Translations under genes and position numbers: made by a program
Shown: positions 6,495 to 12,933 of the stretch, piece after piece
Position numbering within the stretch: position 1 is the first letter of the stretch
How the letters are laid out: every line of letters starts with the position of its first letter
Assembly: GCA_015492915.1 (NCBI GenBank)
Contig: WGED01000417.1
Location: 1-13,877, forward strand
Source: Cyclobacteriaceae bacterium
GTDB taxonomy: Bacteria > Bacteroidota > Bacteroidia > Cytophagales > Cyclobacteriaceae
Length of the DNA: 13,877 nucleotides
Direction of reading: 5' to 3'
The notes under the pieces: model-generated
The model's input: the letters and a program-made list of their open reading frames with translations, nothing else
The model's database searches: none
What the model was told of the DNA's origin: nothing

Positions 6495-8417
6495 ATGAAA
6501 AAACAACTATTAAATTTTCTTACGACACTTTTTTCGATTGCAATGTTTTTAGTATTCGAAAATTGTGGCACCACAGAAGAAGAGAAGCCCAATAAAGCCC
6601 CGTCATGCAACATTACCAATCCGGCAAATAATGAGGTCATCTCGCTCGGGACTACTGTTAAGATAACAGTTTCGGCTACCGACACTGACGGATCGATAGC
6701 AAATGTAAAGATCAGTATCGACGGCACCACGGTGGCCACCCTGAAGACATCGCCATATACTTATGACTGGAATACTTCCGGAGCCGCCTCAGGTTCACAT
6801 ATTATCAAAGCGGTGGCAACGGATGATGGCGGCCTCACCGCCATGTCGCAGGTCACGGTTGAACTGACAGCACTGGCGCCCACAGTGACCACCGCCGATA
6901 TTACGGATATCACAGGCAATTCTGCCAAAGGCGGCGGCACGGTGACGGACAACGGCGGCGCCGAGGTGACCGCCCGCGGCGTGGTATGGGCAGAGACGAG
7001 CGGACCTACCACAGAAAGTAATTCGGGCATGACGGCAGACGGCACGGGCACAGGCGCATTTATGAGCACCCTGACGGGCCTGGCGGCCAATACCACGTAT
7101 TATGTGAGGGCCTACGCTACCAATGGTTCAGGCACGGCTTACGGTGAAGAAAAGAGTTTCGTGACAGCCGGACTGCCTGTATTGGAAATGACAAATGTGG
7201 ATCCGAATAAAATCACCCATAACTCTGCGGAGTGTATTGCGGAAATAACATCAGACGGTGGCTCCGCCGTAACGGTCCGCGGATTTGTATGGGCCAGGGA
7301 AGATGTAGAGCCCAACCCCACGCTCGATAACAATGAAGGCTCCATCGAGGCGGGCAGCGGTACGGGCACCTTTACGGCGACGATCAGCCTGGCAAGTGCA
7401 AAAACATTTTATTATGTACGGCCTTACGCCACCAACAGTGCGGGCACCTCGTATGGGACAGGCTGGAGATTTGAGACAAAAGAAGGTCCGCCGGCTGTTA
7501 CCACCGGCGATGTCACGGGCATTACGGCCCATACCGCTGTTTGCCCCATTACGATCACAGATGACGGAGGCGCTGCAACGCTCACCAAAGGAGTGGTGTG
7601 GAGTACCACTCCAAACCCCGATCATCAGAATAATGAAGGTTTTTTTCAGTACGATACCTGGGATACGGGCATGAGTTTTGACGTGCCGGTGACCGCCCTG
7701 AAGGAAAATACTACATATTATGCCAAGGCCTTTGTCATCAATAACACCGGCATTGGTTATGGTGCAGAGAAAACATTTACTACGAAAAGTTTCACAATCC
7801 AGACCGGGACATATACCGACAGCCGGGACAGTAAAGTTTATAAGACAGTAAGCATCTTTGGCCTGACCTGGATAGCAGAAAACCTGGCCTATCTGCCCGA
7901 GGTATGCGCACCCGATGCAGAATGCGGTTATTGGGTTTATGATTATAATGGCACGGATGTAACTGCCGCCAAAGCTACTGCGAATTATACCGATTACGGT
8001 GTGCTGTACAACTGGGAAATGGCTAAAACTTCATGCCCGGCCGGCTGGCACCTGCCAACAACCGAGGAGTGGTCCATGCTTGAACTGCTTATAGGGATGA
8101 GTCATTTTGACGCCTTTTTCATGGGCAACCAAAGAGGCAGCAATGAGGGTGATAAACTAAAAGAGAAAGGCACTACATACTGGATTACCGGAAATACCGG
8201 CACCAATATTACGGGGTTCAACGCCCGCGGCACCGGCCGGCGCGATGAAACAAACAAAAACTTTATAGAGATCAAAGCCCAGACGAGGTTCTGGACGGCA
8301 ACATCACTGAGCGGCAATATAACCTACAGAGACATTGGGTGTTGCAATCCGAAAATTGCCATGTCTCGGGCGCAGATCCCAAATCAGGGGAATCCCGTCA
8401 GATGTGTCAAAGATTGA
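6495..8417 (+). CDS. Surface lipoprotein with Ig-like, three FNIII-like repeats and FISUMP domain
   Basis: The protein has 640 residues. A hydrophobic signal (about 1-23) precedes C24; the box is FENC, a poor match to the usual lipobox, but GTTEEE right after the Cys resembles the acidic export signal of Bacteroidota surface lipoproteins. An Ig-like module (about 33-126) contains SATDTDGSIANVKISIDG. Three FNIII-like repeats follow at about 128-226, 227-330 and 331-433; each carries a GVVWA/GFVWA/GVVWS core and a YYVRAYATN- or YYAKAFVIN-like strand. The C-terminus (about 435-640) is a FISUMP domain (Fibrobacter succinogenes major paralogous domain), marked by TWIAENLAY, YNWEMAK, CPAGWHLPT, EEWSMLE and a Cys-containing end. 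The function of such proteins is unknown; surface display or adhesion is inferred from the architecture. It is monocistronic, set off by a long upstream gap and a terminator. Confidence 0.88.
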   Translation: MKKQLLNFLTTLFSIAMFLVFENCGTTEEEKPNKAPSCNITNPANNEVISLGTTVKITVSATDTDGSIANVKISIDGTTVATLKTSPYTYDWNTSGAASGSHIIKAVATDDGGLTAMSQVTVELTALAPTVTTADITDITGNSAKGGGTVTDNGGAEVTARGVVWAETSGPTTESNSGMTADGTGTGAFMSTLTGLAANTTYYVRAYATNGSGTAYGEEKSFVTAGLPVLEMTNVDPNKITHNSAECIAEITSDGGSAVTVRGFVWAREDVEPNPTLDNNEGSIEAGSGTGTFTATISLASAKTFYYVRPYATNSAGTSYGTGWRFETKEGPPAVTTGDVTGITAHTAVCPITITDDGGAATLTKGVVWSTTPNPDHQNNEGFFQYDTWDTGMSFDVPVTALKENTTYYAKAFVINNTGIGYGAEKTFTTKSFTIQTGTYTDSRDSKVYKTVSIFGLTWIAENLAYLPEVCAPDAECGYWVYDYNGTDVTAAKATANYTDYGVLYNWEMAKTSCPAGWHLPTTEEWSMLELLIGMSHFDAFFMGNQRGSNEGDKLKEKGTTYWITGNTGTNITGFNARGTGRRDETNKNFIEIKAQTRFWTATSLSGNITYRDIGCCNPKIAMSRAQIPNQGNPVRCVKD

Positions 8418-8435
8418 GCAAGACTATACATTAAA

Positions 8436-8470
8436 AAGCGCAGCGGGTTAGCCCGCTGCAATTTTTTTCC
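8436..8470. terminator. Bidirectional intrinsic terminator between convergent genes
   Basis: GCAGCGGG (8440-8447) and CCCGCTGC (8452-8459) form a perfect GC-rich 8-bp stem with a 4-nt loop TTAG. On the plus strand it is followed by AATTTTTTT, terminating the FISUMP lipoprotein gene. On the minus strand it is followed by GCTTTTTAA, terminating the GMC operon. The GMC gene's stop codon TAA lies in the loop (8448-8450), so its last codons form one arm of the stem. Confidence 0.9.
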
Positions 8471-10172
8471 TGCCTGACATTTTTTCCAATATCTTATCCG
8501 CCACCCTGAACGAGTTTGCATAGATCGTCCAGGTATAGGTAGTACTGCCGCCTGTAGGCATAAAGCTGCCGTCGGTCACATACAGGTTGTTCACTTCATG
8601 GGCTTTGCAATCGGCATCCAGCACCGATGTGGCCGGGTCATGCCCGAAACGGCAGCCGCCGGCCTGCAGATTGGGCGGGGGCGAGCCGCTGATACCCGAA
8701 TTGACATTATGGGCGCCCATTGCTCTGAGTAATTCTTCTGCCCGCTCTGCAAGGTACTCCCCGACCTTCAGATCGTGCGGGTGATACCCGGTCCGGATTT
8801 TGGCAACCGGATCACCCCATTTGTCGGCGACTTTATCCGAAAGGCTCACAAAGCAATTATCATTGGGCAACCAGTCGCAAAACACCTCGAAGTTCAGGCG
8901 GCGCTGCCCTGTGAAATAACTGTGGACACGCTTTTTCAGTTCACTGCCATAGACCAGGTTGCCGTCATTGTCCCATTTGCACCGCACCGCCCTTCGGATC
9001 GAGTTGGGATGCTCGAAAAGGAAATCCACGATACCGCCTTTTACCCTTTGCGGGAATGCCTCCGGATCATTGATCTCGTACCAGTGATGAATGGAGCGGT
9101 TGACAAACAGCCCGGGCATTTTCAATTTATCCACGGCCTCTTCCGGGAGATCATTATAATAAAAATGGCCCCAACCAGTGCCCCCGGCGGAGAAAATAAG
9201 ATTTTTACCAACCTGTCCCGAATTATTGGCCAGGCCCATGGGAAATTCACGATTTTTGCTCATCAGCAGCAGGCGGGAAGTCTCGACGGCCTGCCCTGCC
9301 ACGGCGTATATGCCTGCCTCTACAAACTCTTTTTCTCCATTGATATTGTAATAATGCGCTTTCACCACGTTGCGGTGACCATCTGTTTCAAGGTGGAATA
9401 CTTTTGAATTGGGCAGGATGGTACAGTTTCCGGTTTCAAGGGCAAGGTTCAGCAAGCTCGCCCTCGAGCTGCCCTTGGCGTCGGAGGAGCATCCGTAGCT
9501 GCCGCAATAGTTTGAATAGACACAGGCATTGCGCTTATCCTTCGGTTGTGACAAAATAGCGCGCGGCACCGGAACCATTTTGTAACCTTGCTTGTCGGCT
9601 GCCTTATCGATCCATGAAGAAATAACATTTTCTTCAAGAGGAGGAAAAGGGAAGTTGTCTGTACTCCTCGGCTCCTGTGCATCATGATCCACGATCCTGC
9701 CCGACACCCCGATGACCCTTTCTACTTTCGTGTAATAAGGCTCAAGTTCCTCATAACTGATCGGCCAGTCCACAATGTTGGCCCCCTCAATCTCGCTGTA
9801 CTCGGATAATAGCCTGAAATCCATGGGTTTCATTCGATGAAAATAGCCGCTCATAAAATTAGACGATCCGCCTACGCAGTTGCCGTTCCAGAAGTCGCGT
9901 CCGGTCTTGTAATTCGATTTCGCGATCCATTCGCCGTCATCATCCTGACTTTCGATCACCTGCGGCTCATCTTTGAGAGTCGGCGTATAAACACTTCGGC
10001 GTGAAGTGACAATCTCATCTTTGGTAAAATGTTTCGTCCGAAACCACGGGCCTTTTTCCAGCACCACTACAGCATAGCCAGCCTTTGACAATTCATAGGC
10101 CACAGGCCCCGCCCCTGCTCCACTACCGATAATGCATATGTCAAATTGCTTATTTTTCATGTCATGGTTCAC
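8448..10172 (-). CDS. GMC-family FAD-dependent oxidoreductase (gluconate 2-dehydrogenase large-subunit type)
   Basis: This is a 574-residue flavoprotein. The N-terminal FAD dinucleotide motif is GSGAGAG at 16-22, followed by VVVLEKG at the end of the second strand. NCVGGSSNF is the typical second flavin contact. The C-terminal GMC block has GGCRFGHD at 505-512, then LYVTDGSFMPTGG and the YTWTIYANSFRVAD tail common in Bacteroidota members. The family oxidises alcohols, sugars or sugar acids; the substrate is not readable. It overlaps the upstream subunit 3-like gene: the frame can start at GTG 10172 (GTGA overlap) or at ATG 10160, four codons later, and both are plausible. It has no signal peptide, so export would depend on the signal-bearing partner. 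It ends the probable six-gene minus-strand operon, at the shared terminator. Confidence 0.93.
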   Translation of the reverse strand: MNHDMKNKQFDICIIGSGAGAGPVAYELSKAGYAVVVLEKGPWFRTKHFTKDEIVTSRRSVYTPTLKDEPQVIESQDDDGEWIAKSNYKTGRDFWNGNCVGGSSNFMSGYFHRMKPMDFRLLSEYSEIEGANIVDWPISYEELEPYYTKVERVIGVSGRIVDHDAQEPRSTDNFPFPPLEENVISSWIDKAADKQGYKMVPVPRAILSQPKDKRNACVYSNYCGSYGCSSDAKGSSRASLLNLALETGNCTILPNSKVFHLETDGHRNVVKAHYYNINGEKEFVEAGIYAVAGQAVETSRLLLMSKNREFPMGLANNSGQVGKNLIFSAGGTGWGHFYYNDLPEEAVDKLKMPGLFVNRSIHHWYEINDPEAFPQRVKGGIVDFLFEHPNSIRRAVRCKWDNDGNLVYGSELKKRVHSYFTGQRRLNFEVFCDWLPNDNCFVSLSDKVADKWGDPVAKIRTGYHPHDLKVGEYLAERAEELLRAMGAHNVNSGISGSPPPNLQAGGCRFGHDPATSVLDADCKAHEVNNLYVTDGSFMPTGGSTTYTWTIYANSFRVADKILEKMSGRKKIAAG

Positions 10173-10798
10173 CCGCCGGTGATTACCGTTTTGAGAATTT
10201 CCGGGTAGAGCAATGATTTATCAGGCCTCGGATAGCCGGGGTACACCTCCAGCCATTTCCAGCCCGCCTCTTTCGGATTGCCGCCATAGAGCGGATCGCT
10301 GAGCAAGGCTTCGAAAATATAATTAAGAATAGTTGACAGCCAGTCTTCGCCCCATCCCTCTTTTGAGATTTTACGGATCACATCCTCCTGTTCATGCCCG
10401 GACAGGCTTAAAAAGCCCTTAGAATAATCTTCCTGAGCCGTCTCATCCACCCATCCGATGCCGTCGATGATATATTCCGAATCCTCAGCGTCCATCCTTG
10501 GATCAGAGACCACCCAGTCGAGGTAGTAATGCGCCTCTACATCATTGGCTCCGGGGCCGTTGCCGTCGGACGGAAACAAAATATCCTGAACGACTCTCAC
10601 AATTTCCAATTGATCATTGCTCAGCTTGCTCAGTTGCCTGATCTCCTTTTTTGAAGGCCGTTCCCCGCATGAAGTCAGAAAAGGAATATGGGCTGCCACA
10701 CCCGCAACCAGCATGCCTTTGAGAAAATCATGCCGCGACATTTTGCCATGAGATTCCGGTGATTTTTTATACCTCCGCTCTATTGACCCTTCCTTCAT
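10169..10798 (-). CDS. Gluconate 2-dehydrogenase subunit 3-like protein with Tat-like, lipobox-bearing signal
   Basis: The protein has 209 residues and resembles the small subunit that accompanies GMC flavoproteins in membrane-linked sugar or alcohol dehydrogenases. The N-terminus holds SRHDFLKG (21-28), close to the Tat consensus SRRxFLK but with His in place of the second Arg. A hydrophobic stretch and a canonical lipobox LTSC ending at C44 follow, so a lipidated, possibly Tat-exported form is likely. The mature part includes an ILFPSDGNGPGAND segment and WKWLEVYPGYP near the end, both typical of this family. An alternative ATG at 10741 (M20) would give a compact signal and may be the true start. 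It lies 11 bp after the anti-sigma gene and overlaps the GMC gene by 4 bp, which supports a two-subunit complex. Electron acceptor and substrate are unknown. Confidence 0.86.
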   Translation of the reverse strand: MKEGSIERRYKKSPESHGKMSRHDFLKGMLVAGVAAHIPFLTSCGERPSKKEIRQLSKLSNDQLEIVRVVQDILFPSDGNGPGANDVEAHYYLDWVVSDPRMDAEDSEYIIDGIGWVDETAQEDYSKGFLSLSGHEQEDVIRKISKEGWGEDWLSTILNYIFEALLSDPLYGGNPKEAGWKWLEVYPGYPRPDKSLLYPEILKTVITGG

Positions 10799-10809
10799 GC
10801 CTTAATAGC

Positions 10810-11103
10810 TTAGTCTTCTTCCATTTTAAGTTTTTTAATGATTCGGCTTTTCTGCTCGTCACTGAGCCTTATCTCCGCCTCATTAAAGGTGACAACCCGT
10901 TTTATCTCATTGTTGATCAGATGACTTTCGATTTTGTATAACGTGCAGAATTTGCAGGTAAGCAAATGCATCCTAAGATTGAACTTTTCCTTCGCACTCA
11001 ACAGCGTGTATTGCTCTTTGTCGATGAGAAAACTCGCCTGTTCGCAGGTGATCATCATCTTCATCATCAGATTTCGTATTCTGTTTATTAGTGTCTTTTT
11101 CAT
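10810..11103 (-). CDS. Small zinc-finger (zf-HC2-like) anti-sigma factor
   Basis: This 97-residue protein carries C20, then H46, C50 and C53 in the pattern HLLTCKFC, the HxxxCxxC signature of zinc-binding anti-sigma factors. The rest is charged and lacks any membrane helix, so it should be cytoplasmic. It follows the ECF sigma gene after 11 bp, the usual position for the cognate anti-sigma factor. The family holds the sigma factor inactive until a signal, often thiol- or metal-linked, releases it. The cysteines make redox or metal sensing plausible here but that is inference. Several Met codons occur near the N-terminus (13, 14, 16, 17), so the true start may be up to 16 residues downstream. 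The tail from about residue 55 has no recognised domain. Confidence 0.75.
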   Translation of the reverse strand: MKKTLINRIRNLMMKMMITCEQASFLIDKEQYTLLSAKEKFNLRMHLLTCKFCTLYKIESHLINNEIKRVVTFNEAEIRLSDEQKSRIIKKLKMEED

Positions 11104-11114
11104 CTAATTTCTCA

Positions 11115-11687
11115 TCAGATTTTTTTAAACCACAGGTTTTCTATGCACGCTCTCAGTCTCAGCCGGGACCGGTGCAGAATAGTCCAGATATTATTATCGC
11201 TCATGTCCAGCATCTCACAAATTTCATTATTAGTTAGTTCTTCAATGTGTTTCAGCGTGAAAACCGCTTTCCATTTATCCGGCAAATGTGAAATGCATTG
11301 TCTGATGCTGCGCATGAAATTTTCATCTTTTGACAGATCGTCCTCATCGACACCCCAATCATGAGGCGCCCTTTCATCATTCCATTTACCTTGCAGAAAA
11401 TCTCCCTGTATGAATGGTGTATTGAATTCGATGCCCTGCTCTTTCTTAGTCGCCTTTTCCCGGTAATGATCGGCAATTTTTCTCTTGAGGATTGAGATCA
11501 GCCAGGTCCTTTCTGTACTTTTGCCGGAAAAAGAATCCCTGCTCTGCCAGGCGTAAAGGAAGGTTTCCTGTAAAATATCTTCGGCAAGATCTTTTGAATA
11601 CAGACGACTAAGTGCATAATTGTACAAATAGTCGCCGTATGAATGCACCCATCTCTCTGGATTGATCTCTGTCACGGTTGATTGCAT
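11115..11687 (-). CDS. ECF RNA polymerase sigma factor (TIGR02943-like)
   Basis: This 190-residue group IV sigma factor has region 2 at about 13-78, with DLAEDILQETFLYAW and the ERTWLISILKRKIADHYRE promoter-melting segment. Region 4 at about 127-187 has LPDKWKAVFTLKHIEELTNNEICEML and a helix-turn-helix ending in LHRSRLRLRACIE, the -35 recognition helix. A longer acidic linker (about 85-125) separates them. It resembles the Bacteroidota TIGR02943 sigma family, named from memory. It lies 49 bp after the DoxX gene and 11 bp before the zinc-finger anti-sigma gene. ECF factors usually activate their own operon, and a candidate ECF-like promoter upstream of the first gene of this cluster fits that. 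The analogous Caulobacter SigF-gig arrangement responds to metals. Confidence 0.94.
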   Translation of the reverse strand: MQSTVTEINPERWVHSYGDYLYNYALSRLYSKDLAEDILQETFLYAWQSRDSFSGKSTERTWLISILKRKIADHYREKATKKEQGIEFNTPFIQGDFLQGKWNDERAPHDWGVDEDDLSKDENFMRSIRQCISHLPDKWKAVFTLKHIEELTNNEICEMLDMSDNNIWTILHRSRLRLRACIENLWFKKI

Positions 11688-11736
11688 CGATGGCTTTATA
11701 TTCCAATCTATTGATAAAATACAAAGGGCACAATGA

Positions 11737-12216
11737 TTACCGGGAGATTTTCTTTTCGCGCGATCTGTTGATCAGGTTGTCGAGGCTAATCTTACCCGGA
11801 CCGTAGACAAACAACGTGAACAACATAACCAGGTAATAAAGCGGAATCTCAAATCCATTGTTTCCAGCTTCAAAGCCATTACCAATATGAACGGTGAAAA
11901 TAGCGACGAGCATCACCACCATCAGCGGAAGGCTGATCAGACGGGCGCCAAGCCCAAAAGTGAGCAGTATGACTCCGGTCACTTCGGTAACCCCGGCCAT
12001 GTAGGCATTAGCATATGGGAAAGGATAATTCATAGAGGCAAACCAGTCACCAACGGCATGAATGTCATTCCACTTCATCATGGCAGGTCCGAAAAATCCG
12101 TAAGCGAGGATAAGGCGGATGGCCAGTAGCGACAAGTCTTTTGCTTTCTTTCCGATACCGGCTATCCGCACCGGTATTTCGGTTAATTTATATTGTAAGG
12201 TCTTCATTTCTTTCAC
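11737..12216 (-). CDS. DoxX-family membrane protein (HvfX/GigD-like)
   Basis: The protein has 159 residues with four hydrophobic segments at about 28-45, 70-90, 92-110 and 124-141 and a basic C-terminus (RSREKKISR), the normal DoxX topology. A charged N-terminal extension of about 25 residues precedes the first helix. DoxX proteins recur in operons with ECF sigma factors and Cys-rich copper-binding peptides (GigD in Caulobacter, HvfX in Hvf-type RiPP loci), where they are thought to act in the inner membrane with the peptide or its maturation. Here it lies between a KCG-repeat peptide gene and an ECF sigma gene, which matches that setting. A second Met three codons in (12207) could be the start. 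Function beyond the family is unknown. Confidence 0.92.
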   Translation of the reverse strand: MKEMKTLQYKLTEIPVRIAGIGKKAKDLSLLAIRLILAYGFFGPAMMKWNDIHAVGDWFASMNYPFPYANAYMAGVTEVTGVILLTFGLGARLISLPLMVVMLVAIFTVHIGNGFEAGNNGFEIPLYYLVMLFTLFVYGPGKISLDNLINRSREKKISR

Positions 12217-12246
12217 GATTTTTATACGAATAATTAATTTTTGGAC

Positions 12247-12289
12247 AAAAAAAAGTTGCTGTTGAAGAGAATTACGTCATAACAGCAAC
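12247..12289 (-). terminator. Intrinsic terminator/attenuator between the KCG-peptide gene and DoxX
   Basis: On the minus strand, GTTGCTGTT (12289-12281) and AACAGCAAC (12263-12255) form a perfect 9-bp stem with a 17-nt loop, followed directly by eight T residues (12254-12247). This is a classical rho-independent terminator. It lies in the 101-bp gap after the peptide gene, while the following genes lack a separate obvious promoter. Partial read-through would give many peptide transcripts and fewer for DoxX, sigma, anti-sigma and the redox pair. Confidence 0.88.
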
Positions 12290-12317
12290 CTTAAATCAAA
12301 TCAGACAAAAGGTAGTT

Positions 12318-12461
12318 TTAACTACCGCATTTGCCATCTCCACATTTCATTTCCTTATCTTTTTCCTTTTTTTCTGATTTTTTTGACTCTTTAGAATCTT
12401 TACCGCATTTGCCGTCGCCACATTTGCTGTCGCCATTTCCACATTTTGCGTCTTTTTTGCT
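12318..12461 (-). pseudogene. In-frame Cys-rich continuation of the KCG-repeat peptide gene, beyond a TAA
   Basis: Directly after the TAA at 12464-12462, the same frame continues for 47 more codons to a second TAA (12320-12318). The encoded segment contains KCGNGDSKCGDGKCG, then a Lys/Glu/Ser-rich spacer, then MKCGDGKCGS at the end. It holds five cysteines, all in KCG units. The composition and spacing match the Cys-rich core of HvfA-like/bufferin-type precursor peptides, so this is coding by character, not random read-through. The frame is unchanged across the stop, so a single base substitution (from AAA, GAA or CAA) or a sequence error explains the interruption. The whole gene would encode 123 residues. 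Whether a full-length product is made is unknown. Confidence 0.7.
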
Positions 12462-12689
12462 TTATGCTTCGCTGTCCTTTTTGTCGGACTTCTCATGCTT
12501 CTTCATGTCCTTGCCGTCATTACACTTTCCGGAGTCAAAGACATTCATACCCGTAACACTCGCCATAGCAATTTCACTTTGGTCGCTTAGCACGCTTGTG
12601 TTTTGGTTTCCACTTACAACATTGAGGGTAAAAGCCGCAGCTATTACTATCCCCAATAAGATTGCTGAATTTTTGAATAAGTTTTTCAT
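12462..12689 (-). CDS. N-terminal part of an HvfA/bufferin-like KCG-repeat precursor, cut by an in-frame stop
   Basis: The open frame gives 75 residues. A signal peptide covers about 1-27 (basic MKNLFKN start, hydrophobic AILLGIVIAAAF, cleavage near VVSG). A 25-residue neutral linker and then a Lys/Asp-rich stretch with one KCNDGKD unit (C56) follow, before TAA at codon 76. The cysteine-rich half lies in frame beyond the stop (described separately). Secreted low-complexity peptides with repeated EGKCG/DGKCG units encoded next to DoxX and an ECF sigma factor are known as precursors of copper-binding RiPPs, whose Cys are converted to oxazolone/thioamide or related groups by MNIO (DUF692) enzymes with a DUF2063-type partner. 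Neither enzyme is in this window. As written, the product would retain one Cys and be inactive as a metal buffer. Similarity is judged by eye. Confidence 0.62.
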   Translation of the reverse strand: MKNLFKNSAILLGIVIAAAFTLNVVSGNQNTSVLSDQSEIAMASVTGMNVFDSGKCNDGKDMKKHEKSDKKDSEA

Positions 12690-12720
12690 TTTGATAAATT
12701 TTTAAATTTGGTTCACTTGG

Positions 12721-12749
12721 TTAGTCGTGAAAGATCCTGTTTCCTTACA
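12721..12749 (-). promoter_or_regulatory. Candidate ECF-type promoter of the KCG-peptide operon
   Basis: On the minus strand, TGTAAGG (12749-12743) and CGACTAA (12727-12721) are separated by 15 nt, a normal ECF spacing. They lie 31 nt before the ATG of the peptide gene. They resemble generic ECF -35 (TGTAAC) and -10 (CGTCTAA) elements with one mismatch in each. Autoregulation by the ECF factor of this operon would explain the position. No second copy elsewhere in the window supports it. Confidence 0.35.
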
Positions 12750-12917
12750 GCATTTAACAAAAAAATTTTCGGATTGTTTAAATATACCCCATTCTCAGTC
12801 TTAATTTAAGTGTAAAAAACCCCATGAAAAAGACGTTAAAATGTCAGTCTGTCAGAAATCGGCGCTGGTATGCGATTTGAATATTAATTCCATAATAAAT
12901 ATTGGTTCATTTTCATG

Positions 12918-12925
12918 AAAGGAGG
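12918..12925 (+). promoter_or_regulatory. Unusually strong Shine-Dalgarno sequence
   Basis: AAAGGAGG ends 8 nt before the ATG at 12934. It is a near-perfect anti-Shine-Dalgarno match, unlike the weak or absent sites in front of the other genes here, as is normal for Bacteroidota. It fixes the start of the sigma-like gene and suggests high translation or foreign origin. Confidence 0.8.
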
Positions 12926-12933
12926 ATGAAAAA

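Larger units (their letters stand above)
12690..12933. promoter_or_regulatory. Divergent promoter region
   Basis: This 244-bp AT-rich gap must hold the promoters of the minus-strand KCG-peptide operon and of the plus-strand sigma-like gene. On the plus strand, TTTG at 12876-12879 and AAATATTG at 12897-12904 loosely fit the Bacteroidota TTTG/TAnnTTTG pattern (17-nt spacer, two mismatches). A short direct repeat GTCAGtctGTCAG lies at about 12844-12856. No open frame of note is present. Confidence 0.4.

Noticed and set aside
6313..6498. 61-codon open frame ending as ATGA over the lipoprotein start
   Set aside because: The composition is AT-driven with no signal, domain or ribosome site. The ATGA contact is likely chance.
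8775..9407. 210-codon open frame on the plus strand
   Set aside because: It is antisense within the GMC oxidoreductase gene, with no recognisable motif.
202..12320. Reassigned UAA genetic code
   Set aside because: dnaA, the DoxX gene, the GMC gene and the full KCG frame all end in TAA at sensible positions, so TAA is a normal stop here.
12318..12689. Frameshift as the cause of the broken KCG peptide
   Set aside because: The reading frame is identical before and after the TAA, so a substitution or base-call error fits and an insertion or deletion does not.
12331..12705. 124-codon plus-strand frame rich in Ser, Phe, Pro and Leu
   Set aside because: It is the exact antisense of the KCG-repeat peptide gene; Lys/Cys-rich sense codons produce such a shadow.
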